DNA from: Adineta vaga
Taxonomy: Eukaryota > Rotifera
Assembly: GCA_021613535.1 (NCBI GenBank)
Contig: CP075496.1
Location: 4,588,001 to 4,652,000, forward strand
Reading direction: 5' to 3'
Length of the DNA stretch: 64,000 nt
Part shown: positions 1-12,638 of the stretch, one piece after another
How the letters are laid out: each line of letters begins with the position of its first letter
Numbering within the stretch: the stretch's first letter is position 1
The notes under the pieces: generated by a model
Told to the model about the DNA's origin: nothing
Database searches by the model: none
Seen by the model: the letters and a program-made list of their open reading frames with translations, nothing else
Position numbers and translations under genes: made by a program

Positions 1-1725
1 TTTCGATCTTGTGCACATATGTTTCTCTAGGAGATTCAAATTCGTAAAAGCGCTTTTCAATTGAAGATTTACAACCAATACCAATATTCGTTTAAAACAA
101 TATTGACAAATCTTATCAACTGTTATTCTTTGTATGAGAAATATGGAACTTTAACATATGAGTAGCATTGAATAATTTATGCAATTATTTTCTATTGATG
201 AATATATGATATTGAAGTGTCTTTTATTTATGAATTTTCCAGTGAAATATATGAGTTCTTCGTAAACAAATCGAAAGAAACAAAATTAGAGTACGAAAAG
301 TGCAGATGAGAAGACATAGAAGAAAAAACAAAGAATTTTTCTCATTCGATTAGAGTTTATTTTTTCAAGTCAATATTTAACATATATACATCAATCGTTT
401 CGTTTCTTTCTCTGCTATGTTGCCAACTAATGAAATGAAAGATTGTCAAATATTCACATTCCGATTTAACAGATATTCAGTTCCTTTTCTTTTTACAAAT
501 ACAAGCACATAGTCTGTATTTGAAAACTTGTCCAAAAGAAGGATTAACTCGTCTTCTATAAGTAATAAATTTCATTCTGAGATATCATTCGAAGATTTTG
601 AAGTATTTGAATAATATATATCATGGACAGGAAGATCTAAGCAATAAATAATAATCAGATTTATAAGTAAAAAGAAAGTATTGACATTCGCTCTGATTAA
701 TCATAAGAATTGAAAACATCAAAGTGAGTTTATTCGATATTTTTCATCCTGATTTTCTTCAAGGATATGTATTATGATCTAATATTATTTCAGTGGAATC
801 TATCTTGTGTTGTGTCTCATACATAAATCCATATATTCATGTCTTTGTCTATTGACAATTGAAAAAAAAATATACATCGTAAAATATAGTCTGTATCTTT
901 CTGTATATAATATCGGATGTCATTCTAATACAGTTTGTTGTTTCTTTCTCTCTCTGTCTCTCTGCCTCTCTCTCTGTCTCTCTTTCTCTGTCTTTCTTGA
1001 AAGAATCTGGCTAGATTGCCTTTGATGATAGATTGGTTTTAAATGATAACACCTTTCTTTCTTCTCATTTAGGTTTTTTTCATTCATTCCTGCACGATAA
1101 TATACGAATAAGGTAATGTTGTTGTTCACTCTGGTTCTTTGTTCCATTCTCTCTCGGACATTGACTGTATATGAAGTATCAGATCACATCCATCTATTAT
1201 CGAGTATTGCAGAATGTGTATTTCATATATGAAATAAATTTTTTTTTATAATTTCGTAATTGCTTGAAAAATTCATGTTAAATTAGTAACGAAAACTGAT
1301 TATCAAACTACTCAATAGACATTCAATATTAGACAGTTATATGATCCTTCCTATTTCTTTTCTCCTTCATTTCATATAGATGAGTCAGGTGGCTTAATAT
1401 CACTTTTTTAATTGTCTTTTTTCCCTCTAATACTGGCCTTGTCAAAAGAGTGTCTGATACAAGAGTTAATTTACTTTATATGTCTAACGTATGTTAAAAT
1501 ATATTCCGATGTCAGCGAAATATCAAATTTTGTATGTACACTTTCTAGCGACGAACAAGATCTTGTATGCTTTTTTTTTAGAATATCCACTTTTCTTCCT
1601 CTTCTATACATATAGTCTCTTATTTTTTCTTTCTTGTCATTTTTTGTATTCTTTTTAGATCAGAGACAGAAGAAGAGAAATTGAAAGAAACGATTAATCG
1701 TTTAAACCATTCAAATACTTCCAAG
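1..1725. other. Upstream non-coding stretch
   Basis: No recognisable gene. The stretch is AT-rich with short spurious frames on both strands. A pyrimidine tract made of TCTC and TGTC runs occupies about 940-1000. The last 60 bases before 1726 are A-rich and could be the 5' UTR of the mucin-like gene. A possible acceptor lies at about 1659 (CTTTTTAG followed by ATCAGAG). Confidence 0.5.
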
Positions 1726-4700
1726 ATGGTGTTCGATAATATTTTTGTTTACAATTTTTGCATTTCTATCTTATTATTGGGATCGATCCATTTCACATTA
1801 ACACAAACTTCTACTACAGGTAAGTTAAAAACAGATATACTTTACGAAATAATACCATACATATATATGATTCATTTTGATTTTAACGAGTATTTGTATC
1901 TCTATAAACAGATGGTTTGTATTAGTCGTTTGAATTCTATCGTACGAGAGGTCATTTTTGAATTGATAATATTTTACAAATATATTTGTTCCAAATCTCA
2001 GATAATCTCCTAAGAGAAAAAGTATATCAATGTATATGGAATAGTTAAATAAATTAAACTACATAATTACAAGAACAATTTTTAGAAGGATAGTAATAAG
2101 TTTACGTGTTATGTTTATTTAATACTAGATACGCCATCGACCGATCCTTATGAGAGTTCGATCAATTCTGGAGAGACAGCATCTATCGTCACTCCACTTT
2201 CTACCGCTACTGACAATGCTGCATCCAGTGCAACGAATGGTGATTCTACTGTGGTATCTATACCTGCCGCTACTGACAATGCTGCATCCAGTGCAACGAA
2301 CGGTGATTCTACTGTGGTATCTATACCTACCGCTACTGACAATGCTGCATCCAGTGCAACGAATGGTGATTCTACTGTGGTATCTATACCTGCCGCTACC
2401 GAAAATGCTGCATCCAGTGCAACGAATGGTGATTCTACTGTGGTATCTATACCTACCGCTACCGAAAATGCTGCATCCATTGCAACGAATGGAGATTCTA
2501 CTGTGGTATCTATACCTACCGCTACTGACAATGCTGCATCGAGTGCAACGAACGGTGATTCTACTGTAGTATCTGTACCTACCGCTACTGACAGTGCTGC
2601 ATCGAGTGCAACGAATGGCGATTCTACTGTAGTATCTATACCTACCGCTACTGACAATGCTGCATCGAGTGCAACGAATGGCGATTCTACTGTGGTATCA
2701 ATACCTACCGCTACTGACAATGCTGTATCGAGTGCAACGAATGGCGATTCTACTGTGGTATCATACCTGCCGCTACCGAAAATGCTGCATCCAGTGCAAC
2801 GAATGGTGATTCTACTGTGGTATCTATACCTACCGCTACCGAAAATGCTGCATCCATTGCAACGAATGGAGATTCTACTGTGGTATCTATACCTACCGCT
2901 ACTGACAATGCTGTATCGAGTGCAACGAATGGCGATTCTACTGTGGTATCTATACCTACCGCTACTGACAATGCTGCATCCAGTGCAACGAATGGCGATT
3001 CTACTGTGGTATCTATACCTGCCGCTACCGAAAATGCTGCATCCAGTGCAACGAATGGTGATTCTACTGTGGTATCTATACCTACCGCTACCGAAAATGC
3101 TGCATCCATTGCAACGAATGGAGATTCTACTGTGGTATCTATACCTACCGCTACTGACAATGTTGCATCCAGTGCAACAAACGGTGATTCTACTGTTGTA
3201 TCTGTACCTACCGCTACTGACAGTACTGCATCCAGTGCAACGAATGGAGATTCTACTGTGGTATCTATACCTACCGCTACTGACAATGTTGCATCCAGTG
3301 CAACAAACGGTGATTCTACTGTTGTATCTGTACCTACCGCTACTGACAGTACTGCATCCAGTGCAACGAATGGAGATTCTACTGTGGTATCTATACCTGC
3401 CGCTACCGAAAATGCTGCATCCAGTGCAACGAATGGAGATTCTACTGTGGTATCTATACCTACCGCTACTGACAATGCTGCATCCAGTGCAACGAATGGC
3501 GATTCTACTGTGGTATCAATACCTACCGCTACTGACAATGCTGTATCGAGTGCAACGAATGGCGATTCTACTGTGGTATCTATACCTACCGCTACTGACA
3601 GTGCTGCATCGAGTGCAACGAATGGCGATTCTACTGTAGCATCTATACCTACCGCTACCGAAAATGCTGTATCGAGCGCGACAAACGGTGATTCTACTGT
3701 AGTATCAATACCTACCGCTACTGACAGTGCTGCATCGAGTGCAACGAACGGTGATTCTACTGTAGTATCAATACCTACCGCTACTGACAATGCTGCATCC
3801 AGTGCAACGAACGGTGATTCTACTGTGGTATCTATACCTACCGCTACTGACAATGCTGCATCCAGTGCAACGAATGGTGATTCTACTGTGGTATCTATAC
3901 CTACCGCTACCGAAAATGCTGTATCGAGCGCGACAAACGGTGATTCTACTGTGGTATCTATACCTACCGCTACTGACAATGCTGCATCCAGTGCAACGAA
4001 TGGTGATTCTACTGTGGTATCTATACCTACCGCTACCGAAAATGCTGTATCGAGTGCAACAAATGGTGATTCTACTGTAGTATCTGTACCTACCGCTACT
4101 GACAGTGCTGCATCCAGTGCAACACACAGTGACTTTACCGCAACAAATGAATCTCCAAGTAGTTCATCATCATCAAATACTATATCTTATTCTACATTTA
4201 CATCGCCGTTATCAAACAATACCTTTTTTACGAGTACAACGACAACTTCACAAACTATGTCAACAACAATTGTCAGCAGCCTTCTTGGTATTCAATCAAT
4301 TTCAAATACATATCTAGTTAATGAAATTATCTATTCGACTACAGTAGATTGTACTAATTTAACTAAAGGAAATTGTGAACAAAAGTTGGCTGAGAAGTTA
4401 AGAAACGATCTTAAACCATTGTTAACTGATATTACAATTCAAGAAAGCAACTGCACCAGTATACCATGTTATGTATCCTACACCGCGTCATATAATGGTT
4501 ATAAAAAATTTAATTGTTCAGTACTACGAGAATATATTGCAAATAGAACAGAATCATACGGATCGTTCATGAACTGCGAACAAAAGAAAGGTAGTGGAAA
4601 GTGAAATACATTTTGGAATTCTATATTTTATCTAATTTCTAGTATTTGCATGTGGATCTGAAAGAGAAAGTAAAACTCAAGGAGACTGCGAATATTGTGG

Positions 4701-5840
4701 CGAAGAACATCCATGTGCTGATTTTGACGAATCAACCTGTTATTTAAGAGATCTTGATGGAAAGTCATATGGATGCCGGTATGTATGAATTACAGTGAGT
4801 AATCGATTTCTTTCTGAATTTTTTATGTAGTTGTGATCGAAGAAGACATTTTTTTCGAACAAATTATGACTATAATGAAAGATGTCAACGTACAGCAACG
4901 ATAACATGGGAACAAATGTTAGCACTTTGTTTACTGTTATTCTTGATATTCTTACTTCTCCTTGCCCTTCTCCTACTTTTATGTCGACGCCGACGAAAAC
5001 TTGCTAAAAAGTAAACATTATTCTTTCGATATTCGTTCAAATTTCTTCTTCTTTTTTGTTCTTAGGGCAAAACGAGAGCCAGAAGTTCAGCTAATGCTCC
5101 ACAAAAGCCGCCAAATATGGATTATGGTGATTTTCACAATCTTTCTCAAGTGCCATCGGAAAACTACTCATCACTTCCACAGTAAGTTCTAAAATGTATT
5201 TTCATATTTTTAACTTTATTCAAACGAAAAATCAATATGAAAACTATTAAATAAATGAGAAAACAAATACAAAATCAGAACTATTGTTATTTCATTTTTT
5301 TTCCGTTTGAGTTCTGTCATATCTGTTCATTAACAAAAACACAATTGATAATTGACAGATCGTTTTGAAATTCCGCATAAATAATGTCTGTCAATTGAAT
5401 AGAACAGAAAACAAAACGCATAGTACTGTTTTTTTTCAATTCAATAGAATATTCATCGATTGATTTTGTTCCTGTATTACTTGATTTACGATTTCCTTCC
5501 TCTTCTCTTTAGTTTACGTCGACCTCGACCAATACATCCGATACCACCATCGAATGATTATGATTATGTTTATCAACGACGGTTTGTTTATTTTTTCAAC
5601 TAATTCTAAAATTTTTTTCGTTCGGTCAATTTATTTTGTTCTAGTCTGCCACAAAACAATACCTATCCATCACGTAATTATTCACATATTCAGGGAAATT
5701 TACCTCCAACTTTTAACAATGAAACTGATGATCGCTTAGGCATCTTACGTGATTTAGTTAATGAATATAATCTTGAAAATGGAGCCAATAGACGTTTGAA
5801 TCTTATACGTGAACTCGACGATGATGAAATCTATGTTTAA
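1726..5840 (+). CDS. Mucin-like repeat-bearing type I membrane protein
   Basis: Proposed exons: 1726-1819, 2129-4590, 4643-4778, 4831-5010, 5066-5181, about 5514-5580 and about 5645-5840. Exon 1 starts at the ATG at 1726 and encodes a hydrophobic signal peptide. Exon 2 is almost entirely a Ser/Thr/Ala/Val-rich 21-residue repeat, followed by an Asn/Ser/Thr-rich stalk with paired cysteines. Exon 3 is cysteine-rich (CEYC and nearby Cys). Exon 4 carries one transmembrane helix (Leu/Phe-rich, after TITWEQM) with a basic stop-transfer RRRRK. The last exons give a cytoplasmic tail with several tyrosines and an acidic end (DDDEIYV). It is probably a heavily O-glycosylated surface protein; no family was recognised. 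Two frame problems exist: one repeat unit is 1 nt short near 2763, and the exon 4/5 junction is off by one base in the frame that fits the tail. It is either a sequence error or a damaged gene. Confidence 0.65.
2196..4147 (+). repeat. 63-bp tandem array, about 31 units
   Basis: The unit encodes 21 residues of the form S-I-P-T-A-T-D-N-A-A-S-S-A-T-N-G-D-S-T-V-V. The substitutions are simple: I/V, T/A, D/E, N/S and A/V. Multi-unit blocks recur. The pair of units containing NVASS then DSTASS appears twice in tandem at about 3145-3390, and a four-unit block before 2765 resembles one at about 3015-3160. This points to recent unequal exchange. Because the unit length is divisible by three and no frame holds a stop, the other plus frame and antisense frames are also open for hundreds of codons; these are shadows. 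One unit near 2763 is 62 bp. Confidence 0.95.
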
Positions 5841-6130
5841 GAGATTCTTCTTTCTTTTCTCTTCTTAATCATCTTCCGGTGATATGATACGGACTAATCA
5901 ACTAAGCTAACATTACTTCATGGTATTGCTTTCATCTTTTATCTAGACGTTTTAATTCTTTCTGAACAAGGGACTTGATTCGAACAGCAAACAAAGACGC
6001 AAACTATTGCTACTTTTTAGTTTTTCTTATTTTTTATTCTAGACACGTTCTTTTTAATGTAACAGTATCTATTTTTAACACAAAAGATAATTACAAAACA
6101 AAATCTTAGCACCATATATTGTCTTTTAAA

Positions 6131-7450
6131 TTAGATCTGCAATATTAATAATTGTTTACCGTTTGCACATTTATATAAATTAAGTTTCTGACCAGATTTA
6201 AACGAAAGATCTTCATTAATAGTTGATATTTGTTCTGATTTTGTCAGCAATGGACTGGATTCTTCTTGAATAATTGATGTATTTAATGTTGAATTCTGTG
6301 CAGATGTGTTTGAGAGAACTTGATGCATGATTTCATTTGATTGATTAGATTTTCTTATTGAAACATTGGGTTCAACTTTAACATGATCGGAAACTTGTAT
6401 CGGTTGTAATGCTCGTGCTTCATTTTCAGCTAATTTGGAAATTCGTGTTTGTAAATTGATTTGCTTATTTGAATTCAAAAACAAATGTAAAGTAAATCGA
6501 ACCAATGTCTTACGAAATTTTTGTCCGAAAAAACAATAGAGTAGAAAATTTGTTGAAGTATTAAAAACAATCAATAAAATTCCAATTGAATTTAATGAAT
6601 GAAATACTATACTTTGTGATGAACCATGAGGATCAATAGCATGCCATGCATTTAATACTAACAATGGTATTTGACATAAAACAAAAACAATAATTACTGC
6701 AACAAGCATTAAAGTAATATGATAATCAGCTTGTTTTTTCTTATTTGTCTTCGCACCTAAAGTTTTCTTACGACGTTTAGTAGCAATTAGATTAACAATG
6801 ATAGTTATATTTATACATGTCAACGTAATAAATGGTATTAAATAAACAACGGGTATATAAATATATATTCGTGTATATTTATGGATTTTTCTACCAATAT
6901 GTGTTAAACGACATTGTTTATGTTCAGGTTTATATTCTTGTTCTAACCAATAAGGTATACAATAGAGAATAGAAAATAAATATATGGATAGAATTGCTAT
7001 CCATGTTGTACGTGGAGTTAATATTTGTTTAGCTTTCAATGGAAATTTGACGAGAATTAAACGATCCATTGAGACAGCTATTGTTAAATAGATAATCGAA
7101 AGAAGTATTGTATTATATATCGGTGTTGTTGGTAAACGTGTTAGTAAGATTTCAAATGCAAATGGAGGTTGATTAGTTATATATAAACGATAACCGATTA
7201 AATATCTCATTGAATATGATGGAATAAAAATCAAAAGAAAAAGTATATTTGAACACGATAATGCTGTTAAATAGATATTTGTAGATGTTGTACGCATTGA
7301 TGGTGATATAAGTACTAGTATCGTAATAATATTACCAACAATTCCAAATAAACTTAAAACCATTCCAACATAACCCCATACAATCAAACGAAAGAGAAGA
7401 ATATAATCAAGACTATTGTCAGGATCAACAATAGACGAATTATTCGACAT
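6131..7450 (-). CDS. Class A GPCR, FMRFamide/neuropeptide-receptor type
   Basis: Single-exon 439-residue protein starting at the ATG at 7450. Seven hydrophobic segments are visible. TM1 has the GN of class A receptors (GIVGNII). TM2 is preceded by MRTTSTNIYLTALS. The end of TM3 has MDR in place of the usual DRY. ICL2 carries the KFPLKAK pattern seen in FMRFamide-like receptors. TM6 has FVLCQIP. TM7 ends in NTSTNFLLYCFFGQKFR, a variant of NPxxY that is common in invertebrate FMRFamide and related peptide receptors. The N terminus has an N-glycosylation site (NNSS). The C-terminal tail of about 100 residues is Ser/Asn-rich. It likely couples peptide binding to G proteins at the plasma membrane. 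The ligand cannot be assigned from sequence. Intronless GPCR genes of this type are common in bdelloids (general knowledge). Confidence 0.85.
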   Translation of the reverse strand: MSNNSSIVDPDNSLDYILLFRLIVWGYVGMVLSLFGIVGNIITILVLISPSMRTTSTNIYLTALSCSNILFLLIFIPSYSMRYLIGYRLYITNQPPFAFEILLTRLPTTPIYNTILLSIIYLTIAVSMDRLILVKFPLKAKQILTPRTTWIAILSIYLFSILYCIPYWLEQEYKPEHKQCRLTHIGRKIHKYTRIYIYIPVVYLIPFITLTCINITIIVNLIATKRRKKTLGAKTNKKKQADYHITLMLVAVIIVFVLCQIPLLVLNAWHAIDPHGSSQSIVFHSLNSIGILLIVFNTSTNFLLYCFFGQKFRKTLVRFTLHLFLNSNKQINLQTRISKLAENEARALQPIQVSDHVKVEPNVSIRKSNQSNEIMHQVLSNTSAQNSTLNTSIIQEESSPLLTKSEQISTINEDLSFKSGQKLNLYKCANGKQLLILQI

Positions 7451-10400
7451 GATGCATATGTTTACTTGATTTGTGTTTTGTTGTTATGATCTATATGAGA
7501 AATAGAAAGAGATAGTTTTATTTACATATTCTACCGTGAATAGAATGAGAAATGTATACGTATGTTCTTTTGGAAGAAGAAGAAAAAAACGCTAGAAAGA
7601 ACAAGAACTAACTATAGCAAACATATTTATTGAGATGAAAGTTCGATCGATTCTATGAGAATAGCGGATGTTAATATCCGTCTGATAAAGAAAAGCATAG
7701 TGGATTAACGTTTTGAATCAGAAGAGAAGAAAATGAATGAACGAAAGTTTGTTTTCTGTCTAATCAATCAAGTGTATGAACTATTTACTTGAGCAGAAAT
7801 CTACTCTCGAAGCTGGTATTTACAATGACTGAAAACGTGATAAATTATGCAAATTGAGTCGGAGATCTTTGCGACTATGTTGCATCGTTTTTAGTCAAAC
7901 AACGCTCGAATACACATTATGTTGTTGCTGTTCTTCTTCTTCTTCTTCTTCTCTTATTTTGTCTATACATCCATTAGAGATCCGAAAAATAATGTGTATT
8001 TTATTCGAAGAATCTTTTATTTTTGTTCTTTTCTTCATTAGTTTGGAATAAAGTAAAAGAAGAAGGATCTCTCTTTTCTTTACTATCCAATATTAGTAAC
8101 AATTGATTGATGCTTCTATCTTATACAATACCAAATAGAACGAAAGATTTCTTCTGTGTTTTTTAATCTCACCATGTAATGAAATGAAGAAAGACTATAT
8201 TATTGTTTGATACAATAAAACTGATAATGATGAGCGTCTAGAAATAGTCGTTAGAACTAGTAATTCGATAAATGGGATCGACTGGATGCTGGATGTGTCA
8301 GCATATTTTTCTAGTGTGTGAAAAAGAGAAGAAGAAAGAATAGATATATCAAGAGCAAGGTCTATCTGTCCTTTTAAGAAATAAGCATATCTAATGGACA
8401 ATTCATTGAATCGTGTTTTCAAAGATATGATTTCGTATGTCATTGATAAATGACTAGATTGTAACGTCATCTTGTTCGTTTGAGACGTTTTTTTAATGCA
8501 GGAAATTAAACTCACTAGTTTTTCCGCCTTGATAAATCTAAATGCATCTCTCTGCTGAGTGGAAAAAGTAGAAAGAAAGTGTCTTGAGAAAAATTGATTA
8601 TCTCATCATTTTTTTTCTTTACTTCTTCTTTTTCATATGATTAGCTTAATTATAAAAAGAATAACTATCGAATACGTAGATCAGTAACAGTCGAAAGCGG
8701 AAACCTTATGTTCTGATAATGCTAATTTCCTTTTACGACTGAAATAAATCTAAACGACTTCTCAACATATGCTTCGATCTTGTCATCGATCTAACGCCTG
8801 TTTCAATGATAATGATAATGATAATGATAACGATAATAAATGATTCTTTTGTGTATCTTGTTGACTTACTTGAAAATATCGATTCGAAGATTGATAATGT
8901 TATTCTTGTTTGCTCGAAACATATTGAATTATTGACAAGATTTTTGAAGGAAGAAAAAACCGAATCAAATCAAATTGAAACAAGTCTATTGTTTAATGTC
9001 AATGATAAAATCTACAATGAAAAAATATCTTCATCATGTTTTTCATCACTAATATTTTACATTCATTCTTAGGGAAATAATTATCAAGAGTTTTCTTTAT
9101 GTGTTCGAGCACTTCTCCCTCTCTCTTTTTTCTTCTTCTTCTTCTTCTTCTTCTTCGTCATCTTCTTTTTGTTCGTTCTTTACTTTTGCTCTTATTACTA
9201 TATTGTCAACGACAAATAAAAACTATGTCCGAATGTAGTGTGAAAAAAGAAAGAAGAATGACATGAAAAGACATGTTCATGTTTTGTTTTGTAGATATGT
9301 GTGAATCAAATCTTCGTTTGTGTCCTTCGACTTGTTTGCCTTCGTTGTTCCGACATCTGACGATGTCTTTTTCCCATCGAACATGTCAATTAGACAACAA
9401 TGACGAAAAACCAATGAACTATTCTTAGTGTTGTTCTTTCTCTCTAGTTTCTTTATAAGCTGTTTTTTTTCTTCTTCACGCAAAATCTATTCAAAACTAT
9501 TTAACCGGAAAGTAAACGAGAAAGAATATTCATAACAATTTGTTAACGAATGATATTAGTCAATGATCATTTTCGATAAACAAAAACAGAATAAATCTAT
9601 TTTCAGTACATTATATCGAGTAAAGAAGACGATAGATTCTTCTTCTTCTTCTTCTTCTGCATCTATCAATAACATACGTTTGTGCATGTCAATTTTACTA
9701 CTCATATAGATCATAATAATCGCCGAATGTGTAGACAACATTATCACTTATCAACGTAGCAACAATTCTTCTCTTTGTTATGAATGACTAAAATATGCTC
9801 TAACGATTGTTTCAGTGAGTTTATTTACTTATTTATTATATTACAAAAATCTGATTAGGGAATTAATACTCAATCTCTGACTTTTTCTCATTTGCTTGTC
9901 AAACATAGAATCTATGAGACATCTCATTCAAAACGTTATTATTCAAATTAATGATCAGAGTGAATACATACTTGAAATATATAAGAAGAGATACTTAGAT
10001 AAAAATATCTATAATGATAAGTATACGTAAATTGACACGATTCAGTTGAAAAAATCAAATCTAATTTTATATATTTGAGTGTTGTTAATCAAAACAATAC
10101 TTTATTTTTAGCAACGAGTGTTCTTTCGTTTGATTGCACTCAAAACAATTCATATTGAACTTAATCGAATACTATCTGAACTGATCTACAGACGTTTCTA
10201 ATGTCAATTTGGAATTGATTTGAATAATTCTTGTTGATAAATGTCAGAATTATTTGCAAATATGATTGCTGATCTGTTCGATCATCATTGAAGAGAAGAA
10301 AAAAACAACGACCATCGAATATGTTTTTTTCCTCTTCTAATAAACATTCTATTATTTGCACGACAAACATGATGAAAAAAATTACTAATTATTTGAACTT

Positions 10401-11810
10401 CTTTTTATATCGTACTCGGAGACGCAGAACAAAAGGAAAATACAATTATATAAAGTATTTATTTTCTAGTTGAACTATTTCTCGTGATCTTTCTGCTTAC
10501 TCTGATATACTCAATAATAAAAATAAATATTTAATGGACTCTTATTCTTAACGTATGGATAAGTTTAATAATGGAATTATTTATATAAGACTTTGATCGA
10601 ATTCACATTTAACAGAATGTAAATCATACTTACAGAATACGTAAAAATGACGTAGATAAAGAAAAGAATTTTATATTTAATAGGATATTTCTGACTATTC
10701 ATATAAGTTTTTTATTATTATTATTATGTGACTTGTGAACTACAATATAATTGGTAATAAAAGTTACATTGAATGTGTTATTGACGATAAACATAGTCTC
10801 AAAGATTTTTCTATTGGAAAAGATGTGTCAATAAGGACAATATCTTTGTAAAGAAAGAATCGTTCTTCATCTATGGAAAGAAACAGCACGTTGTTTCTTC
10901 CTTCCTCCAAGAAATTAAGTAAATTCGATGTTTATATTGTTATTCAAACATATGCATCGCATAGTTGATGAAGAAAATTGTTTCTTTATATGTAATAAAT
11001 AACATCATCTTCATGCTAAAATATCGCATGTTATCGGAAAATATTTCATTTTTATTTTTATATATAATTAAACTTATAAAATGAAGAATCGTTTCAGTTT
11101 ATTCATCCAACATCCAGAATCTTTGATCAATGAGAGATCATTAACTTCAAAATAATAGCTATTATTAGAAATATGCTAATAATATTCAAGAAAATAAACT
11201 CATGACAGCTATGTATGAATCGTTAATAATGCAAAGTAGAAGCAATGATTTGAGTATGAAACGGAAGTTATATGAAAGTTCGTCACGTGAAAATATATTG
11301 TATGAATGACACATTTCATATAAAGTATAACTAAGAAAAAAAAGAAATATTTAATTCAGAATATTCGAAGTGTTTTTCTTATGATGACTTACGACAAAAT
11401 CTTTTAATATTTAAAAGAAATTAATGAAAAGTAATAACTGCTTTTATTTTAATGAAAAACAAACGAACAAAAGACTTTTTTCTAATGAATAAAATATATA
11501 TTTTTTAATTGACTAGTTTTGAGGCATATGTAGAACGAATGAGGATATACAGGTTAACTTGATCGATTAGCTATAGAGAAATTTGATATATCTCTTGTAA
11601 AAGATAAATAGTACCTACAGTTTCGGGGTAAACTTATATGCATTTATAGATCAATCAGAACCAAGTTTGAATAGTTTAGAATCTTGTATTTGTTAATTGG
11701 AGCACTGGACAATAGTGAAGTTTGAACTATACTTGGAGAAAATTAGAAGTTTTATTGAATAAAAATTCTAATAACTACAATCATCAAGTAAGATTTATCA
11801 TAAGTTTGTA
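7451..11810. other. 4.3-kb gene-poor stretch
   Basis: No gene recognised. It contains microsatellites: CTT/TTC runs at about 7932-7953, 9130-9157 and 9640-9658, and an AATGAT run at 8806-8835. Several short open frames exist, for example 8195-8515 minus and 8806-9072 plus, with leucine-rich but unrecognised products. From about 9800 to 11800 it is AT-rich with no coding signal that I can support. It may hold distal regulatory sequence for the flanking genes. Confidence 0.45.
9130..9160 (+). repeat. TTC trinucleotide microsatellite
   Basis: A run of TTC/CTT triplets with one or two interruptions, followed by ATCTTC. Non-coding context. Confidence 0.8.
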
Positions 11811-12495
11811 TTAACTAATATATTTGGTATGTTTTCCAGTTGCTAATAATTCATTATTTTGTTTATTACGAAATTCCACCGATAGAAAAGCCAATGTTCG
11901 ACCTAATTTAACCGTTTCAGCATCAATTAACAATGTTTCACCTTTCTTTGCTGCTTTAAGAAACCTAAATATACATTGCATAGCAACTCGTTTACGGAAG
12001 AAAGATAATAACAAATATCGAGTACATCATCTCTGTTTGCTGTATGCAGAAGTTTTCACTTATTCAATATATTTCACTGATGTTTCGAACCAGTTTTTTT
12101 TCTCTACTTACGAAACACTCAATTCAATTGATGCAGATTTTGACGGTTTCTTTTCATTGGTATCAAGTGCTAAAGTTGATACACTATCTGTTAGCGAGGA
12201 AATCATTCCACCATGTAATGTATCTTTAAAGTAAGTAGAATTGTATTGAATACAAATGAAAATTTGATTATGAATTACCATTTCGATTCAAATGTCTTTC
12301 ATCAATATCAAGTTCACATTGAATATGTCCTGGTTTTCGAGATGCAACTACACGAATCTGATAGGAAAGAACTCAAGAATGATTAATAATCAACTCTCAT
12401 CTTACTCCATCAAATATTCGATTGAATTTTTCAGTTTTTGGTCCCAATGTTATCAAATCTTGTAAAGTACGAAGAACAGTTTTACTTGCATTCAT
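11811..12495 (-). CDS. ACOT13: Acyl-CoA thioesterase 13-like hotdog protein (THEM2)
   Basis: Four exons, in transcription order 12495-12406, 12357-12279, 12223-12112 and 11964-11811, join with phases 0, 1 and 2 into 144 residues. Human ACOT13 has 140. The product is a PaaI-type hotdog thioesterase that hydrolyses acyl-CoAs as a homotetramer, usually at mitochondria. Visible signatures are TLHGGM with the following SSLTDSVSTLAL (family: GTLHGGL..TLVDNISTMAL), which keeps the catalytic Asp, an upstream Asn (RHLN) at the position of the other key residue, and the C-terminal VKLGRTLAF, LLATGKHTKYIS. An in-frame TAG directly precedes the ATG, so the start is firm. The same TAG supplies an AG that could be a splice acceptor abutting the ATG. 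The gene starts 143 bp downstream of the PDSS1 stop on the same strand. Confidence 0.9.
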
Positions 12496-12638
12496 CTAGA
12501 ACATGTTCTTTAGAAAGAATTCTGTTTTTGTTTCAATTTAATAAACAAAAAACTAAATAATAATATAACCGGAGGGATGAACACTTACAAAAAGAACAAA
12601 AACTTTATTAAAGCAAACGCAAAGAAAACAGAATTGAT